Shown in pieces: positions 41,765 through 50,232 of a stretch of DNA of 64,000 bases. The position numbers and the translations under genes are program-made. The DNA comes from Oscillospiraceae bacterium. Lineage in GTDB: Bacteria; Bacillota; Clostridia; Oscillospirales; Oscillospiraceae. Every line of letters begins with the position of its first letter. The stretch's first letter is position 1. The DNA is taken from assembly GCA_017455685.1 (NCBI GenBank), contig JAFSZH010000041.1, forward strand, positions 178,657 to 242,656. Reading direction: 5' to 3'. A model generated the notes under the pieces. It saw only the letters and a list, made by a program, of their open reading frames with translations, ran no database searches and was not told the DNA's origin.

Positions 41765-44062
41765 ATGCGTAAGGCGGTCTGGATCTGTCTGCCCTTTACG
41801 GCGGCGATCGCGCTGTGTCACTATCTTCTGCCGGACAATGCGGTCGTGCTGCTTCTGCTCTGCTGCGGGGTGCTGTCCCTGGCCGCACTGCTGCTGCAGG
41901 GGAAGAAGAAAACGGCTCTCCTTCTTCTTTCCCTTGGCGTTGCCCTGGGCAGCGTCCGTTACTGGACGCAGCTCCAGCTGGCCGCCCATCCCGGGGAGGC
42001 GCTGGTGGGCAGTTCGCTGACTGTCTCCGCCCGAGTCGTGGATTTTCCGGATATTTATGAGAGCGGTACCTACGTCACTGTACGCCTGACAGAGCCCGGT
42101 CTGCCCGGGGTCAAATGCCGTCTCGTCTCCTATGAGCCGGGAGAGCTGGACTCCTTCACCCCCGGAGACAAGATCGTATGCGCGGTTCGCTTTTCCTCCG
42201 CCGCCATGCGCAGCGGGGAGGAGACCGACGCCTATACCTCCCAGGGTATTTTCGTGCGCGCCGTCTGTCGGGAGACACCGACGGCAGCAGGAAAATGGAC
42301 ATTTTCCTTTCTGTATCTTCCTCTGCGGCTGGGTCGGATGGTGGCGGAGAAATGCCTGGAGGTCTTTCACGCTGACGCAGGCGGATTCATGACCGCGCTG
42401 CTTACCGGAGAAAAAGCCGCGCTGTACGAGGATGGCAGCTATTATTCCCTCAGCGAGGCCGGGCTGGCCCACATCGTGTCCGTCTCGGGCATGCACATCG
42501 CTTTTCTCACGGGCTTTCTCTTCCATCTCACCGGAAGACGGCGCTCGTCCATCCTTTTGAGCTTTCCTGTGATGCTCTTCTTTGCCGCCATGACCGGGTT
42601 TACCCCCTCCGTCACGAGAGCGGTGTTCATGCAGATCTGTCTGCTGTCGGCGCCGCTGTTTTCCCGGGAGGAGGACGCCGTCACGTCTTTGTCCCTTGTG
42701 CTGGCACTGATCCTGCTCGTCAATCCCATGGCCGTGGGCGGAGCCAGTCTGCAGCTGAGCTTCGCCTCCATGGCGGGGATCTGGCTGGTTTCCGGCGGGA
42801 TCTACCGGCGGCTGCTGGATCTCTTTTCCGAGAAGAAGATCTACGATCTCAAGCTCGGCAAGATCATTCTTTCGTTCCTGTGCGGCACTTTCTCTGCCGG
42901 CGTCGGTGCCATGCTCTTCTCGCTTCCTCTGGCGGCAGCCCATTTCGGGTACGTGTCCACCGTGTCACCGATCTCGGGACTTCTTTGCCTGTGGATCGTT
43001 TCGCTGCTGTATATCGGCGGTTTCTTCACAGTCGCGGTGGGCTTTTTTCTGCCCGCTGCGGCCGCTGCGGCGGGCAGGGTCCTGGCCTGGGGTGTAAGAT
43101 ACATTCTCTTCGTCTCCAACGCGCTTGGGTATCTGCCCTGTGAAACGGTATATCTCTCCAACCCTGTGTTTCTGCTGTGGTTTATATTCGCCTACGCCGT
43201 CTTTCTGCTCTGGTGGTTTCGAAACCGAAAAGGCTCGCTCCGGCCTGTGGCGCCTGTCTGTCTGGTACTGATCGCCCTGTATGCCTCCGCCATGCTTGTG
43301 CGGCTGAGCTGGAGCGACGATATTCGCGTGAGCGCCGTGGACGTAGGGCAGGGGGAGTGCGTGGTCGTCACCAGCGGTTCCCGGGCAATCATGGTAGACT
43401 GCGGCGGAAGCACCTTTCCCCGGTCCGCCGGAGAAAACGCCGTCCGGTTCCTGGCTTCCCGGCAGCGCCGGCATCTGGACGCGCTGATCCTCACCCATCT
43501 GCACAGCGACCACGTCAACGGCGTTTCCCGGCTTCTTTCGCAGGTCAGGGTAGACGTCATTTATCTGCCGCTTCAGGCGGACGAGGACGGAACTCTGCCC
43601 GATATCATCGCCGCCGCGGATAAATACGGCGTCCGGGTGGAATACGTCACGGAGAATTTCCGTCTCATTCTGGGCGAACTGGACGTGACGGTCTGGAGTC
43701 CGATCCTTTCCGGGGAGGAAAACGAAAACTGTCTGATCGTCATGGCTGCCCAGGAAGGCTTCGAGGCCGTGATCACTGGGGACAGCCTCTCGGCGGCGGA
43801 GCGGATCTTCTCGGCGCTCTATGAGCTGCCGGATACGGAGGTGCTGGTGGTGGGCCATCACGGCTCCGCCACTTCCACCACGGATCGGTTTCTCCGGGAG
43901 CTGCGGCCGGATCTGGCGCTGATCTCCGTAGGGTACAATACCTACGGGCATCCCTCGCCCGCCGTGCTGGACCGATTGGAGGAATACGGCATCCCCGTTC
44001 TCCGCACGGATCTGGAGGGAGATATCACCGTCAAGCCCGAAAGGAGGGCGGCAAATGGCTAA
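41765..44062 (+). CDS. comEC: DNA internalization/competence protein ComEC/Rec2
   Basis: ComEC forms the channel for single-stranded DNA uptake during transformation. The 765 residues show N-terminal helices and an OB-like DUF4131 region (about 1-170). The competence membrane domain includes LLTGEKAALYEDGSYYSLSEAGLAHIVSVSGMHIAFLTG (about 204-243) and several helices to about 515. A C-terminal metallo-beta-lactamase domain has LTHLHSDHVNG (near 576) and VGHHGSATSTT (near 697). Whether the organism is competent is unknown; no other com genes are visible. It overlaps holA by 8 bases. ATG 41765 lacks a good ribosome binding site, so the start is uncertain. Confidence 0.92.
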   Translation: MRKAVWICLPFTAAIALCHYLLPDNAVVLLLLCCGVLSLAALLLQGKKKTALLLLSLGVALGSVRYWTQLQLAAHPGEALVGSSLTVSARVVDFPDIYESGTYVTVRLTEPGLPGVKCRLVSYEPGELDSFTPGDKIVCAVRFSSAAMRSGEETDAYTSQGIFVRAVCRETPTAAGKWTFSFLYLPLRLGRMVAEKCLEVFHADAGGFMTALLTGEKAALYEDGSYYSLSEAGLAHIVSVSGMHIAFLTGFLFHLTGRRRSSILLSFPVMLFFAAMTGFTPSVTRAVFMQICLLSAPLFSREEDAVTSLSLVLALILLVNPMAVGGASLQLSFASMAGIWLVSGGIYRRLLDLFSEKKIYDLKLGKIILSFLCGTFSAGVGAMLFSLPLAAAHFGYVSTVSPISGLLCLWIVSLLYIGGFFTVAVGFFLPAAAAAAGRVLAWGVRYILFVSNALGYLPCETVYLSNPVFLLWFIFAYAVFLLWWFRNRKGSLRPVAPVCLVLIALYASAMLVRLSWSDDIRVSAVDVGQGECVVVTSGSRAIMVDCGGSTFPRSAGENAVRFLASRQRRHLDALILTHLHSDHVNGVSRLLSQVRVDVIYLPLQADEDGTLPDIIAAADKYGVRVEYVTENFRLILGELDVTVWSPILSGEENENCLIVMAAQEGFEAVITGDSLSAAERIFSALYELPDTEVLVVGHHGSATSTTDRFLRELRPDLALISVGYNTYGHPSPAVLDRLEEYGIPVLRTDLEGDITVKPERRAANG

Positions 44063-45098
44063 ATACGAAGACAATAAGAAGCTGGACTATTCCGTTCTTC
44101 TCAAAGAGCTCAAGCAGGACGGTCTGGAAAAGCTGTATATGCTCTGGGGCCCGGAGGACTATCTCATCCGGGACTTCGCGGAAAGGCTGCGCACACTCTG
44201 CCTGCCCGAGGGGGCGGACGAGTTCAACGCCAAGCGGCTGGACGGACCCGTGCCGGATCCGCGGGATCTGGAGGAGGCCGTCAACGCCATGCCCTTTTTC
44301 GGGGACAGGACCTTTGTGGAAGTGCGCGACGCGGACGTGAACCGGTGGAAGGATGAACTGTTTTCCGCTGTTCTTAAGGATATCCCCGACTGGTGCACCG
44401 TAGTGATCACGCTTCCCGCCGGCGCGTCGCCGGATGGGCGGCTCGGCCTGGTCAAGCAGATCAAAAAGGACGGCAAGGCCGTGGAGTTCACCTCCCAGGC
44501 GGACCGGCTGCTCTATCCCTGGATCAGAAAACGCTTCGCCTCCCACGGCAAGACCATACAGAACGACGCTATCGACCGTCTGACTTTTATTTCCGGCGAG
44601 CTGATGAACCAGCTGATCCCGGAGATCGACAAGATCTGCACCTACACCCGCGCCGAACAGATCGGCGTGGAGGACGTGGAAAAGCTGGCCAATCACATCC
44701 CGGAGGCCAAGGTGTTCGATATGACCGACGCCATCGCCGACGGCAAGTATGACAAAGCCATGTACCACCTTTACGATCTGCTGGCCGGTGACTCGGAGCC
44801 GGTGGAGATCATGGGTTCCATCGGCTGGCAGATGCGCCAGCTCTACGCTGCCCGTCTTGTCATCGACAGCGGGAATGGAGCGGCTTACCTGAAGGAGCTG
44901 CTGGGCATCAGCAATTCCTACCGGCTGAACAAGCTGATGGACACGGCAAGGAAATATTCTTCGGATACCCTCTCCAACGATCTTCGTCTCATAGCGGATT
45001 ACAGTCTGCTTCCCCGGGAAAAGGGCGCCGTGATGACCGACCTGGAAGCGCTGAAAGAGCTTCTGATCCGGTTCGCAATGGAGAAACGCCATGCTTAA
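44055..45098 (+). CDS. holA: DNA polymerase III delta subunit
   Basis: HolA opens the beta clamp as part of the clamp loader. The 347 residues show the delta-family N-terminus (LYMLWGPEDYLIRDFAERLR), MPFFGDRTFVEVRDAD, and the C-terminal domain with EIMGSIGWQMRQLYAARLV and LLPREKGAVMTDLEALKELLIRF. The position right after comEC is widely conserved. It overlaps the Toprim gene by 8 bases. Confidence 0.93.
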   Translation: MAKYEDNKKLDYSVLLKELKQDGLEKLYMLWGPEDYLIRDFAERLRTLCLPEGADEFNAKRLDGPVPDPRDLEEAVNAMPFFGDRTFVEVRDADVNRWKDELFSAVLKDIPDWCTVVITLPAGASPDGRLGLVKQIKKDGKAVEFTSQADRLLYPWIRKRFASHGKTIQNDAIDRLTFISGELMNQLIPEIDKICTYTRAEQIGVEDVEKLANHIPEAKVFDMTDAIADGKYDKAMYHLYDLLAGDSEPVEIMGSIGWQMRQLYAARLVIDSGNGAAYLKELLGISNSYRLNKLMDTARKYSSDTLSNDLRLIADYSLLPREKGAVMTDLEALKELLIRFAMEKRHA

Positions 45099-45708
45099 GC
45101 TGCGGGAGGCCATCCTTGTGGAGGGGCGCTACGACAAGATCGCTCTGGAAAACGTGGTCGATACGGAGATCTTTACCTCCGAGGGCTTCGGTATTTTTCA
45201 CGACAGGAAAAAAATGGAGTTGCTGCGCAGGATCGCGGAGCACAGAGGTCTCATCGTGTTTACCGACGCCGACGGCGCCGGGCTGGTGATCCGAAACCGA
45301 ATCCGGGGCTGCATCGACAGCCGGTATCTGAAGCACGCCTATATCCCGGAGATCATGGGAAAGGAACGGCGGAAAAAAACGCCCTCCGGCTCCGGTCTTC
45401 TCGGAGTGGAGGGGATGGACGCGGCCGTGCTGGAGGAGGCCCTGCTTCGCGCCGGCGCCGAGAGAGCGGAGGATGACCGGCCCCGGATCACCAAAGCAGA
45501 CCTGTATGCCGCGGGGCTTTCCGGCGGAGCCAATGCCGCGGAAAAGCGGAAAGCGCTGCTCCACTCGCTGGATCTTCCCGGTAATCTCTCCTCCAACGCC
45601 ATGCTGGACGTGCTCAATTCGCTCTATACGCCGGATGATTTCCTATCGGCGGCAGATACGATCCAGAAGGAGCGCCCCGGCGTTTCCCAGGAGCAGGACG
45701 GCGGCTGA
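45091..45708 (+). CDS. Toprim-domain RNase M5-like protein (DUF4093)
   Basis: A 205-residue protein with an N-terminal Toprim domain: AILVEGRYDKIALENVVD carries the catalytic Glu, and VFTDADGAGLVIRNRI carries the DxD motif. The C-terminal DUF4093-like region has RITKADLYAAGLSGGANAAEKR. RNase M5 (RnmV), which matures 5S rRNA, has this architecture; the AxGLSGG-type tail is shared with that group. Its partner in Bacillus, ksgA, is not adjacent, so an exact RnmV function is probable but not certain. The last 66 bases overlap a minus-strand gene. Confidence 0.82.
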   Translation: MLKLREAILVEGRYDKIALENVVDTEIFTSEGFGIFHDRKKMELLRRIAEHRGLIVFTDADGAGLVIRNRIRGCIDSRYLKHAYIPEIMGKERRKKTPSGSGLLGVEGMDAAVLEEALLRAGAERAEDDRPRITKADLYAAGLSGGANAAEKRKALLHSLDLPGNLSSNAMLDVLNSLYTPDDFLSAADTIQKERPGVSQEQDGG

Positions 45709-45888
45709 TTCGCGCTGCAGCGCCGCCGCCGTACGGTAAAGCTCGTATGTATCCGGGCGCAGTCCGCTGCAGCGAAGCAGCAGCGCCAGCGAGCAGAAGA
45801 GCATCGCCGCGCATAGCTGCAGCGTTCTGATGATCGTTTCATAGGCCGGGCCGCTGATGGCGGCAAATCCCTTGCGGATGGTTTCCAT
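45643..45888 (-). CDS. 81-residue membrane protein overlapping the Toprim gene end
   Basis: On the minus strand an 81-codon frame encodes [20 protein letters not shown] followed by one strong hydrophobic segment ([16 protein letters not shown]) and a helical region ending in [10 protein letters not shown], with a second hydrophobic run ([14 protein letters not shown]). GGTGAT precedes ATG 45888; an upstream in-frame ATG (45906) has no binding site. Its 3' end overlaps the convergent Toprim gene by 66 bases, which slightly lowers confidence. No family was recognised with certainty. A CATAGAATG motif lies about 16 bases upstream of the start. Confidence 0.58.
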   Translation of the reverse strand: METIRKGFAAISGPAYETIIRTLQLCAAMLFCSLALLLRCSGLRPDTYELYRTAAALQRESAAVLLLGNAGALLLDRICRR

Positions 45889-45963
45889 TGTTATCACCGG
45901 CTTCATTCTATGAAATATCCGCTCGGCAGGCAAGGAACAATTTCCGGGAATTCTGGAATAAAC

Positions 45964-45992
45964 TTGCTTTATACAAAATATTGTGTTAGATT
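45964..45992 (+). promoter_or_regulatory. SigA promoter for nrdR
   Basis: TTGCTT (45964-45969) and TAGATT (45987-45992) are 17 bases apart. The spacer is filled exactly by an NrdR-box-like palindrome. Confidence 0.5.
45971..45986 (+). promoter_or_regulatory. NrdR box in the nrdR promoter
   Basis: ATACAAAATATTGTGT matches 14 of 16 positions of the published NrdR consensus (acaCwAtATaTwGtgt). It occupies the spacer between the -35 and -10 elements, where bound NrdR would block RNA polymerase. Only one box was found; NrdR sites usually come in pairs. Confidence 0.6.
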
Positions 45993-46026
45993 ATGCAGTA
46001 ACCAGCACATAAGGGGGATTTATACC

Positions 46027-46485
46027 ATGAGATGTCCGTTTTGCGGCTATGCCGAGAGCAAGGTGATCGACTCCCGTCCCGCGGAAGAGGGGACCTCCAT
46101 CCGCCGTCGGCGCGAATGTCTTGCCTGCCAGCGCCGTTTTACAACCTATGAGGTCATGGAGCGCCTGCCTCTTGTGGTCGTGAAGCGGGACGGCAGCCGT
46201 CAGACCTTTGATAAAAACAAGCTGATCAACAGCATGCTCAAGGCCTGCGAGAAGCGTTCCGTGGCCCTCAGCGATCTGGAAAAGATCGCCAACGAGATCG
46301 AGCAGGAGCTGCAGAATGAACTGGAACGGGAGATCCCCACCAGCGAGATCGGCGAAATGGTGATGAAAAAGCTGAAGGATCTGGACGAAGTGGCCTACGT
46401 GCGCTTCGCCAGCGTCTACCGCCAGTTCAAGGACATCAATACCTTCATGGAAGAGCTCACCCGCCTTCTGGAGGACAAGAACTAA
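46027..46485 (+). CDS. nrdR: Ribonucleotide reductase repressor NrdR
   Basis: NrdR is a zinc-ribbon/ATP-cone repressor that senses dATP/ATP and represses ribonucleotide reductase genes. The 152 residues have the four zinc cysteines (C3, C6, C31, C34 in [10 protein letters not shown] and ECLACQRRF) and the ATP-cone from about 49 ([20 protein letters not shown]). ATG 46027 fits the family N-terminus; the preceding frame is non-coding. No nrd genes are in the window, so targets lie elsewhere. It ends overlapping a convergent gene by 4 bases. Confidence 0.95.
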   Translation: MRCPFCGYAESKVIDSRPAEEGTSIRRRRECLACQRRFTTYEVMERLPLVVVKRDGSRQTFDKNKLINSMLKACEKRSVALSDLEKIANEIEQELQNELEREIPTSEIGEMVMKKLKDLDEVAYVRFASVYRQFKDINTFMEELTRLLEDKN

Positions 46486-46859
46486 AACACGCTTTTGAGC
46501 GTTATATGCTCCATGGAGTCGATGCCGCGTATGTGAAAGAGCAGCTTCTCATACGCGGCATCGACATTTTCATCGCCGTTATCCAGGGCGTAGAAAACGT
46601 CGTAAAACCCGTCCGATACGGCGTCGGCCTCGCTGTGGCGGATAAAGACCTGAATATAGGTCTCCGACCCGTTCCAGCGCTCCAGCGCCGTCTGCAGCGT
46701 CTCACGGGCCTTTTGTCCGTCTCCGTTTCCAGCCTCCTCCATGGAACAGAGGACCAGTTTTTCCAGTTCGTCCGTAAAGACGTCCAGATGCCGGATGTTC
46801 CAGAAGGAAGCGCCCAGCATCATCGCCAGCAGCAGCCCGGCCAGGAGGGCTTTTTTCAT
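46482..46859 (-). CDS. DUF4363 family protein
   Basis: A 125-residue protein with an N-terminal signal-anchor ([20 protein letters not shown]) and a helical domain of the DUF4363 type: [40 protein letters not shown], and [33 protein letters not shown]-like tail split over about 93-125. GGAGG precedes ATG 46859. It starts inside the end of the DUF421 gene (4-base overlap) and is probably co-expressed. DUF421 and DUF4363 genes are a known pair in spore-formers, but no molecular function is known. Confidence 0.82.
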   Translation of the reverse strand: MKKALLAGLLLAMMLGASFWNIRHLDVFTDELEKLVLCSMEEAGNGDGQKARETLQTALERWNGSETYIQVFIRHSEADAVSDGFYDVFYALDNGDENVDAAYEKLLFHIRGIDSMEHITLKSVF

Positions 46860-47545
46860 TTCTTTTCCTCCCCGGGCGCAAAATAGATCGTTCCAGACGG
46901 CGTGGCAGTCATGAGAAAAACTTCCCCGGGATCGTTTACGCCCCGGCTCCGGCATTCATGACGGAGCCATTTATCCTCTTTCCCCAGTTTTCGCAGGTTA
47001 TCGGACATGATCCGCCCGTCGCTGATGAGGACGTACGGATAGCCGCTGTCGCTTTCCGGCAGATGCAGCTGTCCGGCGGTCACGGGCCGGGCGGACGGCG
47101 TGAGGATCACGTTCAGCGTGCCGTCCGTTTCCAGCACGGCGTATTCCACCTCCGTCAGATCGGTGACTCCCCGGCAGCGCAGCTCCTCCAGCAGCTCGTC
47201 CGCGCTGAAACGGTTCTTCACCATTTCGCGCTGATTGATCTTTCCGTTTTCCATGAGAAAGCAGGGCTTCCCGAAAAGAGCGGAGCGAAGCCGCCCGAAC
47301 CGCAGCGTCAGCCCTGAGAGGATCAGTTCCAGACAAAAAAGAGTCAGAATGGCGGTGAGCCCGTTGATCAGCGGGATGCCCACGTCCTGCAGCGGAAGCG
47401 ACGCCAGATCCGCCGCAAGCACGGAGACCACCAGCTCGGACAGCTCCAGCTCGCCCAGTTGCCGTTTGCCCATGATGCGCATGCACAGCAGGAGGGAAGT
47501 AAAGATGATCGTTGTTCTTATGATGACGATAGCCATAACGCTCAT
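46856..47545 (-). CDS. DUF421 (YetF/YkjA-type) membrane protein
   Basis: The product (229 residues) has three N-terminal membrane helices (IVIIRTTIIFTSLLLCMRIM, ELVVSVLAADLASLPLQ, GLTAILTLFCLELILSGLTL) and a soluble DUF421 domain with FGKPCFLMENGKINQREM, SADELLEELRCRGVTDLTEV and LPYVLISDGRI-like residues near the end. I place the start at ATG 47545. Family members in Bacillus are spore-membrane proteins with roles in germination; the DUF421-DUF4363 pair here is consistent with this, but it is inference. The gene is divergent from nrfA. Confidence 0.85.
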   Translation of the reverse strand: MSVMAIVIIRTTIIFTSLLLCMRIMGKRQLGELELSELVVSVLAADLASLPLQDVGIPLINGLTAILTLFCLELILSGLTLRFGRLRSALFGKPCFLMENGKINQREMVKNRFSADELLEELRCRGVTDLTEVEYAVLETDGTLNVILTPSARPVTAGQLHLPESDSGYPYVLISDGRIMSDNLRKLGKEDKWLRHECRSRGVNDPGEVFLMTATPSGTIYFAPGEEKK

Positions 47546-47600
47546 ATCTTTCCCCGGTCGGCTCGCTTTATGAACAAAGGAAAAGAATGTCGTTTTTCCC

Positions 47601-47629
47601 TTGAAAAGCACCGGGATGCATGGTATGAT
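47601..47629 (+). promoter_or_regulatory. SigA promoter for nrfA
   Basis: TTGAAA (47601-47606) and TATGAT (47624-47629), 17 bases apart, end 38 bases before the nrfA start. Confidence 0.7.
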
Positions 47630-47667
47630 ATGTTATGTACGATATTATGTCCTTTCAGGAGGGCGCT

Positions 47668-48921
47668 ATGAAAAAGAACGTATCTTCTCAGCGGGGAGAC
47701 AGGATCCTGCTCATTTGTCTGGCAGTACTTCTTTGTGCATTCGCTCTGGAGTTCTATCTGCAGCGGAAAACGCCTGCGGCCGGCGCAGCCAATGAGACCG
47801 CCCAGGTGGTGGATACGGGTTCCGCGGTCAAGGTGGTCACCGCCTCCCATTGGCAGAACGAGTATCCCGATGAATACGCTTCTTTCTTGAGAAATGAGGA
47901 AAACGATCAGGTCGTGGATTACGTGGAGCAGTACCCGATCATCGCCACGATCTATGAGGGCAACGCCTTCGGCAAGTTCTACTCCAGTGCCCGGGGCCAC
48001 ACCTTTACGCTGGAGGACGTAAGCGAGACCGGCCGTCCCCACGGCCAGGCCAAGTGTATCACCTGCAAGACATCGGATTACACGATCCTGGTCAACACCG
48101 AGGGAAACGAGGTCTACTCCCGGCCCTTTGACGACGTTATGGCAAAGATGAACGAGGCGGTCAGCTGCTATAACTGCCACGCCGATTCCGGTGACTCCCT
48201 GGTGGTCACCCACGCCTATCTGATCAACGCCATGGGAAATGATCTCTCCCAGGTGGAGCCGGAGAACCTCTCCTGCGGTCAGTGTCACGTGGAGTATTAC
48301 TTCGCCGCAGAGGACCAGTCCACCACGCTGCCCTATACCAGTCTGGAGACCATGACGCCGGAGGCCATGCTGGCTTACTACAATGAGATCGGTTTCGTGG
48401 ACTACGTGAATCCCCGGACCGGTACGGAGCAGCTGAAAGCCCAGCACCCCGAATTCGAGACTTTCCTGGGCGAGGGCAGCAAGCACGCGGGCATGCTCAC
48501 CTGTGCCGACTGCCACATGGGCGTGACCACCTCCTCTCAGGGCTATGGCATCGGTACGTATTCCGACCACTATCTGGTGAGCCCCCTGGAAAAGCCCGAG
48601 ATCCTGAACACCACCTGCGCCCGCTGCCATGAGGGCGACGTGGCGGAGCTGGTGCATGCCATCCAGGACGAGATCGAAGCCCGGACCATTGAGGTCGGCG
48701 AGAAACTCGTTGCACTTACCAACGCCCTGGCCGAAGCGGTGGAATCCGGCAAGTACTCCGAGGAAGAGCTGAACGCTGTCCGGTCTCTGAACCGGGACGC
48801 GCAGTTCTACTGGGATTTCGTTTTCGTTGAAAACAGCGAGGGCGCCCACAACTCCGAGCTTTCCCGGAACTGTCTGAACAAGGCGGAGGCGCTGATCGAC
48901 GAGGCGATGGCTCTGCTCTGA
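47668..48921 (+). CDS. nrfA: Cytochrome c nitrite reductase NrfA (pentaheme)
   Basis: NrfA reduces nitrite to ammonium with six electrons. The 417 residues have an N-terminal hydrophobic anchor/signal (about 13-31) and five heme sites: Cys130-x-x-Cys133-Lys134 (CITCK, the lysine-ligated catalytic heme), then CYNCH (167), CGQCH (203), CADCH (279) and CARCH (317). CGQCHVEYYF and LKAQHPE carry the active-site tyrosine and the calcium-binding Lys/Gln residues known from E. coli NrfA; His273 matches the catalytic histidine. The enzyme thus looks fully active. The start at 47668 has AGGAGGG upstream. No nrfH is next to it; system II maturation genes follow after a hairpin. The enzyme should face outside the membrane. 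Confidence 0.95.
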   Translation: MKKNVSSQRGDRILLICLAVLLCAFALEFYLQRKTPAAGAANETAQVVDTGSAVKVVTASHWQNEYPDEYASFLRNEENDQVVDYVEQYPIIATIYEGNAFGKFYSSARGHTFTLEDVSETGRPHGQAKCITCKTSDYTILVNTEGNEVYSRPFDDVMAKMNEAVSCYNCHADSGDSLVVTHAYLINAMGNDLSQVEPENLSCGQCHVEYYFAAEDQSTTLPYTSLETMTPEAMLAYYNEIGFVDYVNPRTGTEQLKAQHPEFETFLGEGSKHAGMLTCADCHMGVTTSSQGYGIGTYSDHYLVSPLEKPEILNTTCARCHEGDVAELVHAIQDEIEARTIEVGEKLVALTNALAEAVESGKYSEEELNAVRSLNRDAQFYWDFVFVENSEGAHNSELSRNCLNKAEALIDEAMALL

Positions 48922-48938
48922 CAAGCGTGGCATAAACG

Positions 48939-48977
48939 GTGCACCTGTTTTCTCGAATAAAACAGGTGCACTTTTTT
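48939..48977 (+). terminator. Hairpin with T-tract between nrfA and ccs1
   Basis: GTGCACCTGTTTT and AAAACAGGTGCAC form a 13-bp stem (48939-48971), followed by TTTTTT. It would end most nrfA transcripts, leaving ccs1-ccsA at lower level by read-through unless they have their own promoter. Confidence 0.88.
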
Positions 48978-48993
48978 CTTAAAAGGAGTTTTT

Positions 48994-50226
48994 GTGAAAA
49001 AGACGCTGACTTTTCTGCGCTCCATGCGCTTCGGCCTTCTTCTGCTGCTTCCTGTACTGGTCTGCTCCGTGCTGGGCAGCATCGTCCCCCAGGGCGAGGC
49101 GGAATCGTATTACGCCTCGGTGTTTCCCGGATCTTATCATCTGATCCTGGGTCTTGGACTGGACCACGTCTTCCGCACCTGGGTCTTCCTGGCTCTGACG
49201 GCCCTGTTCGGTGTGAATCTGCTGCTTTGCTCCATCTCCCAGTATCGTGCTGTTCCGGCAAAGAAAACCGCCGCGGTCTTCAAAGCGCTCCGCGCCGAGG
49301 ATAGAGAGCCTCTTACGGCGGAGCAGCGCAACGCGCTGGAGATCAGCCTGAAACGTCGGTTCTGGCAGAAAGAAGAGGGGGAGACCGGCACGGTCTACAC
49401 CTCTCCGGCCTGGACCTGGTACGGCTCTGTGATCACACATTTTGCTATTTTCGGCATCCTGCTGGGCGCCGCCGGGATCTTCGGCATGTCCCGCACGGCG
49501 GACTATGAGATCATGCCCGGCGAAAACCGGCTTCCCGGAAACGTCTCTATCCGGCTGGACGATTTTAAGGTCCGGGACGACAGCGGCCGGATCGACTACG
49601 TGAGCACGCTGGAGATCACCGACGCTTCCGGACGCAGCAGCGGCGTCCGGGAGATCCGGGTCAACAAGCCCCTCCGCTTCGGCAGCAACAAGTATTATCA
49701 GCAGACATACGGCGCGGCGGGGACCGTTCACGTTTCCGTCAAGGCCACCGGCGAGGAGACCACGCTGTTTATGCGTGAGCCGGGCATGATCTCCGCAGGC
49801 GGCAAGGACGGCGTCTGGTACGACAACGTCTATCCCGGCTACGTCATCGACGAGGCCGGCAACATCACCGTGATCCCCCAGACCTCGGGGGAATACGCCG
49901 ATCCCGTCTACTACTTCATCCGGATCGAAAACGGCGTCATGACGCCCATGATGGCCTTTCCCGGCGACAGAGTGGAGGTCAGCGACGCGGTCTACACCTT
50001 CTCCGAGCCGGTGCACTATCCCGGCATCCGAGTCAAGACCACTCCGGTATGGATCTACGCGCTGCTGTATCTGTCCTTCGCGGCGCTGATTGCCGGACTG
50101 TATCTGTGCTTTTTCGCTTCCGTCGCATCGGTTTCCGTGGAGGACGGCGGATGGTCCGCCGCCGGGAAAGGGTCGGAGGAGGAGCTTCGTCAGCGAATCA
50201 ATGCCTTTATGGGAAAGGGGATATAA
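48994..50226 (+). CDS. resB: Cytochrome c biogenesis protein ResB/Ccs1
   Basis: Ccs1 (ResB) is the large subunit of the system II heme lyase. The 410 residues begin at GTG 48994 (GGAG upstream) with TFLRSMRFGLLLLLPVLVCSVLGSIVPQGE, the family start, and have helices near 12-28, 58-78, about 140-162 and 350-375. A large outside domain of about 190 residues has GSNKYYQQTYGAAG and PVYYFIRIENGVMTP. The gene is directly followed by ccsA; together they attach heme to exported c-type cytochromes, most obviously NrfA. Confidence 0.9.
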   Translation: MKKTLTFLRSMRFGLLLLLPVLVCSVLGSIVPQGEAESYYASVFPGSYHLILGLGLDHVFRTWVFLALTALFGVNLLLCSISQYRAVPAKKTAAVFKALRAEDREPLTAEQRNALEISLKRRFWQKEEGETGTVYTSPAWTWYGSVITHFAIFGILLGAAGIFGMSRTADYEIMPGENRLPGNVSIRLDDFKVRDDSGRIDYVSTLEITDASGRSSGVREIRVNKPLRFGSNKYYQQTYGAAGTVHVSVKATGEETTLFMREPGMISAGGKDGVWYDNVYPGYVIDEAGNITVIPQTSGEYADPVYYFIRIENGVMTPMMAFPGDRVEVSDAVYTFSEPVHYPGIRVKTTPVWIYALLYLSFAALIAGLYLCFFASVASVSVEDGGWSAAGKGSEEELRQRINAFMGKGI

Positions 50227-50232
50227 ACCGTC

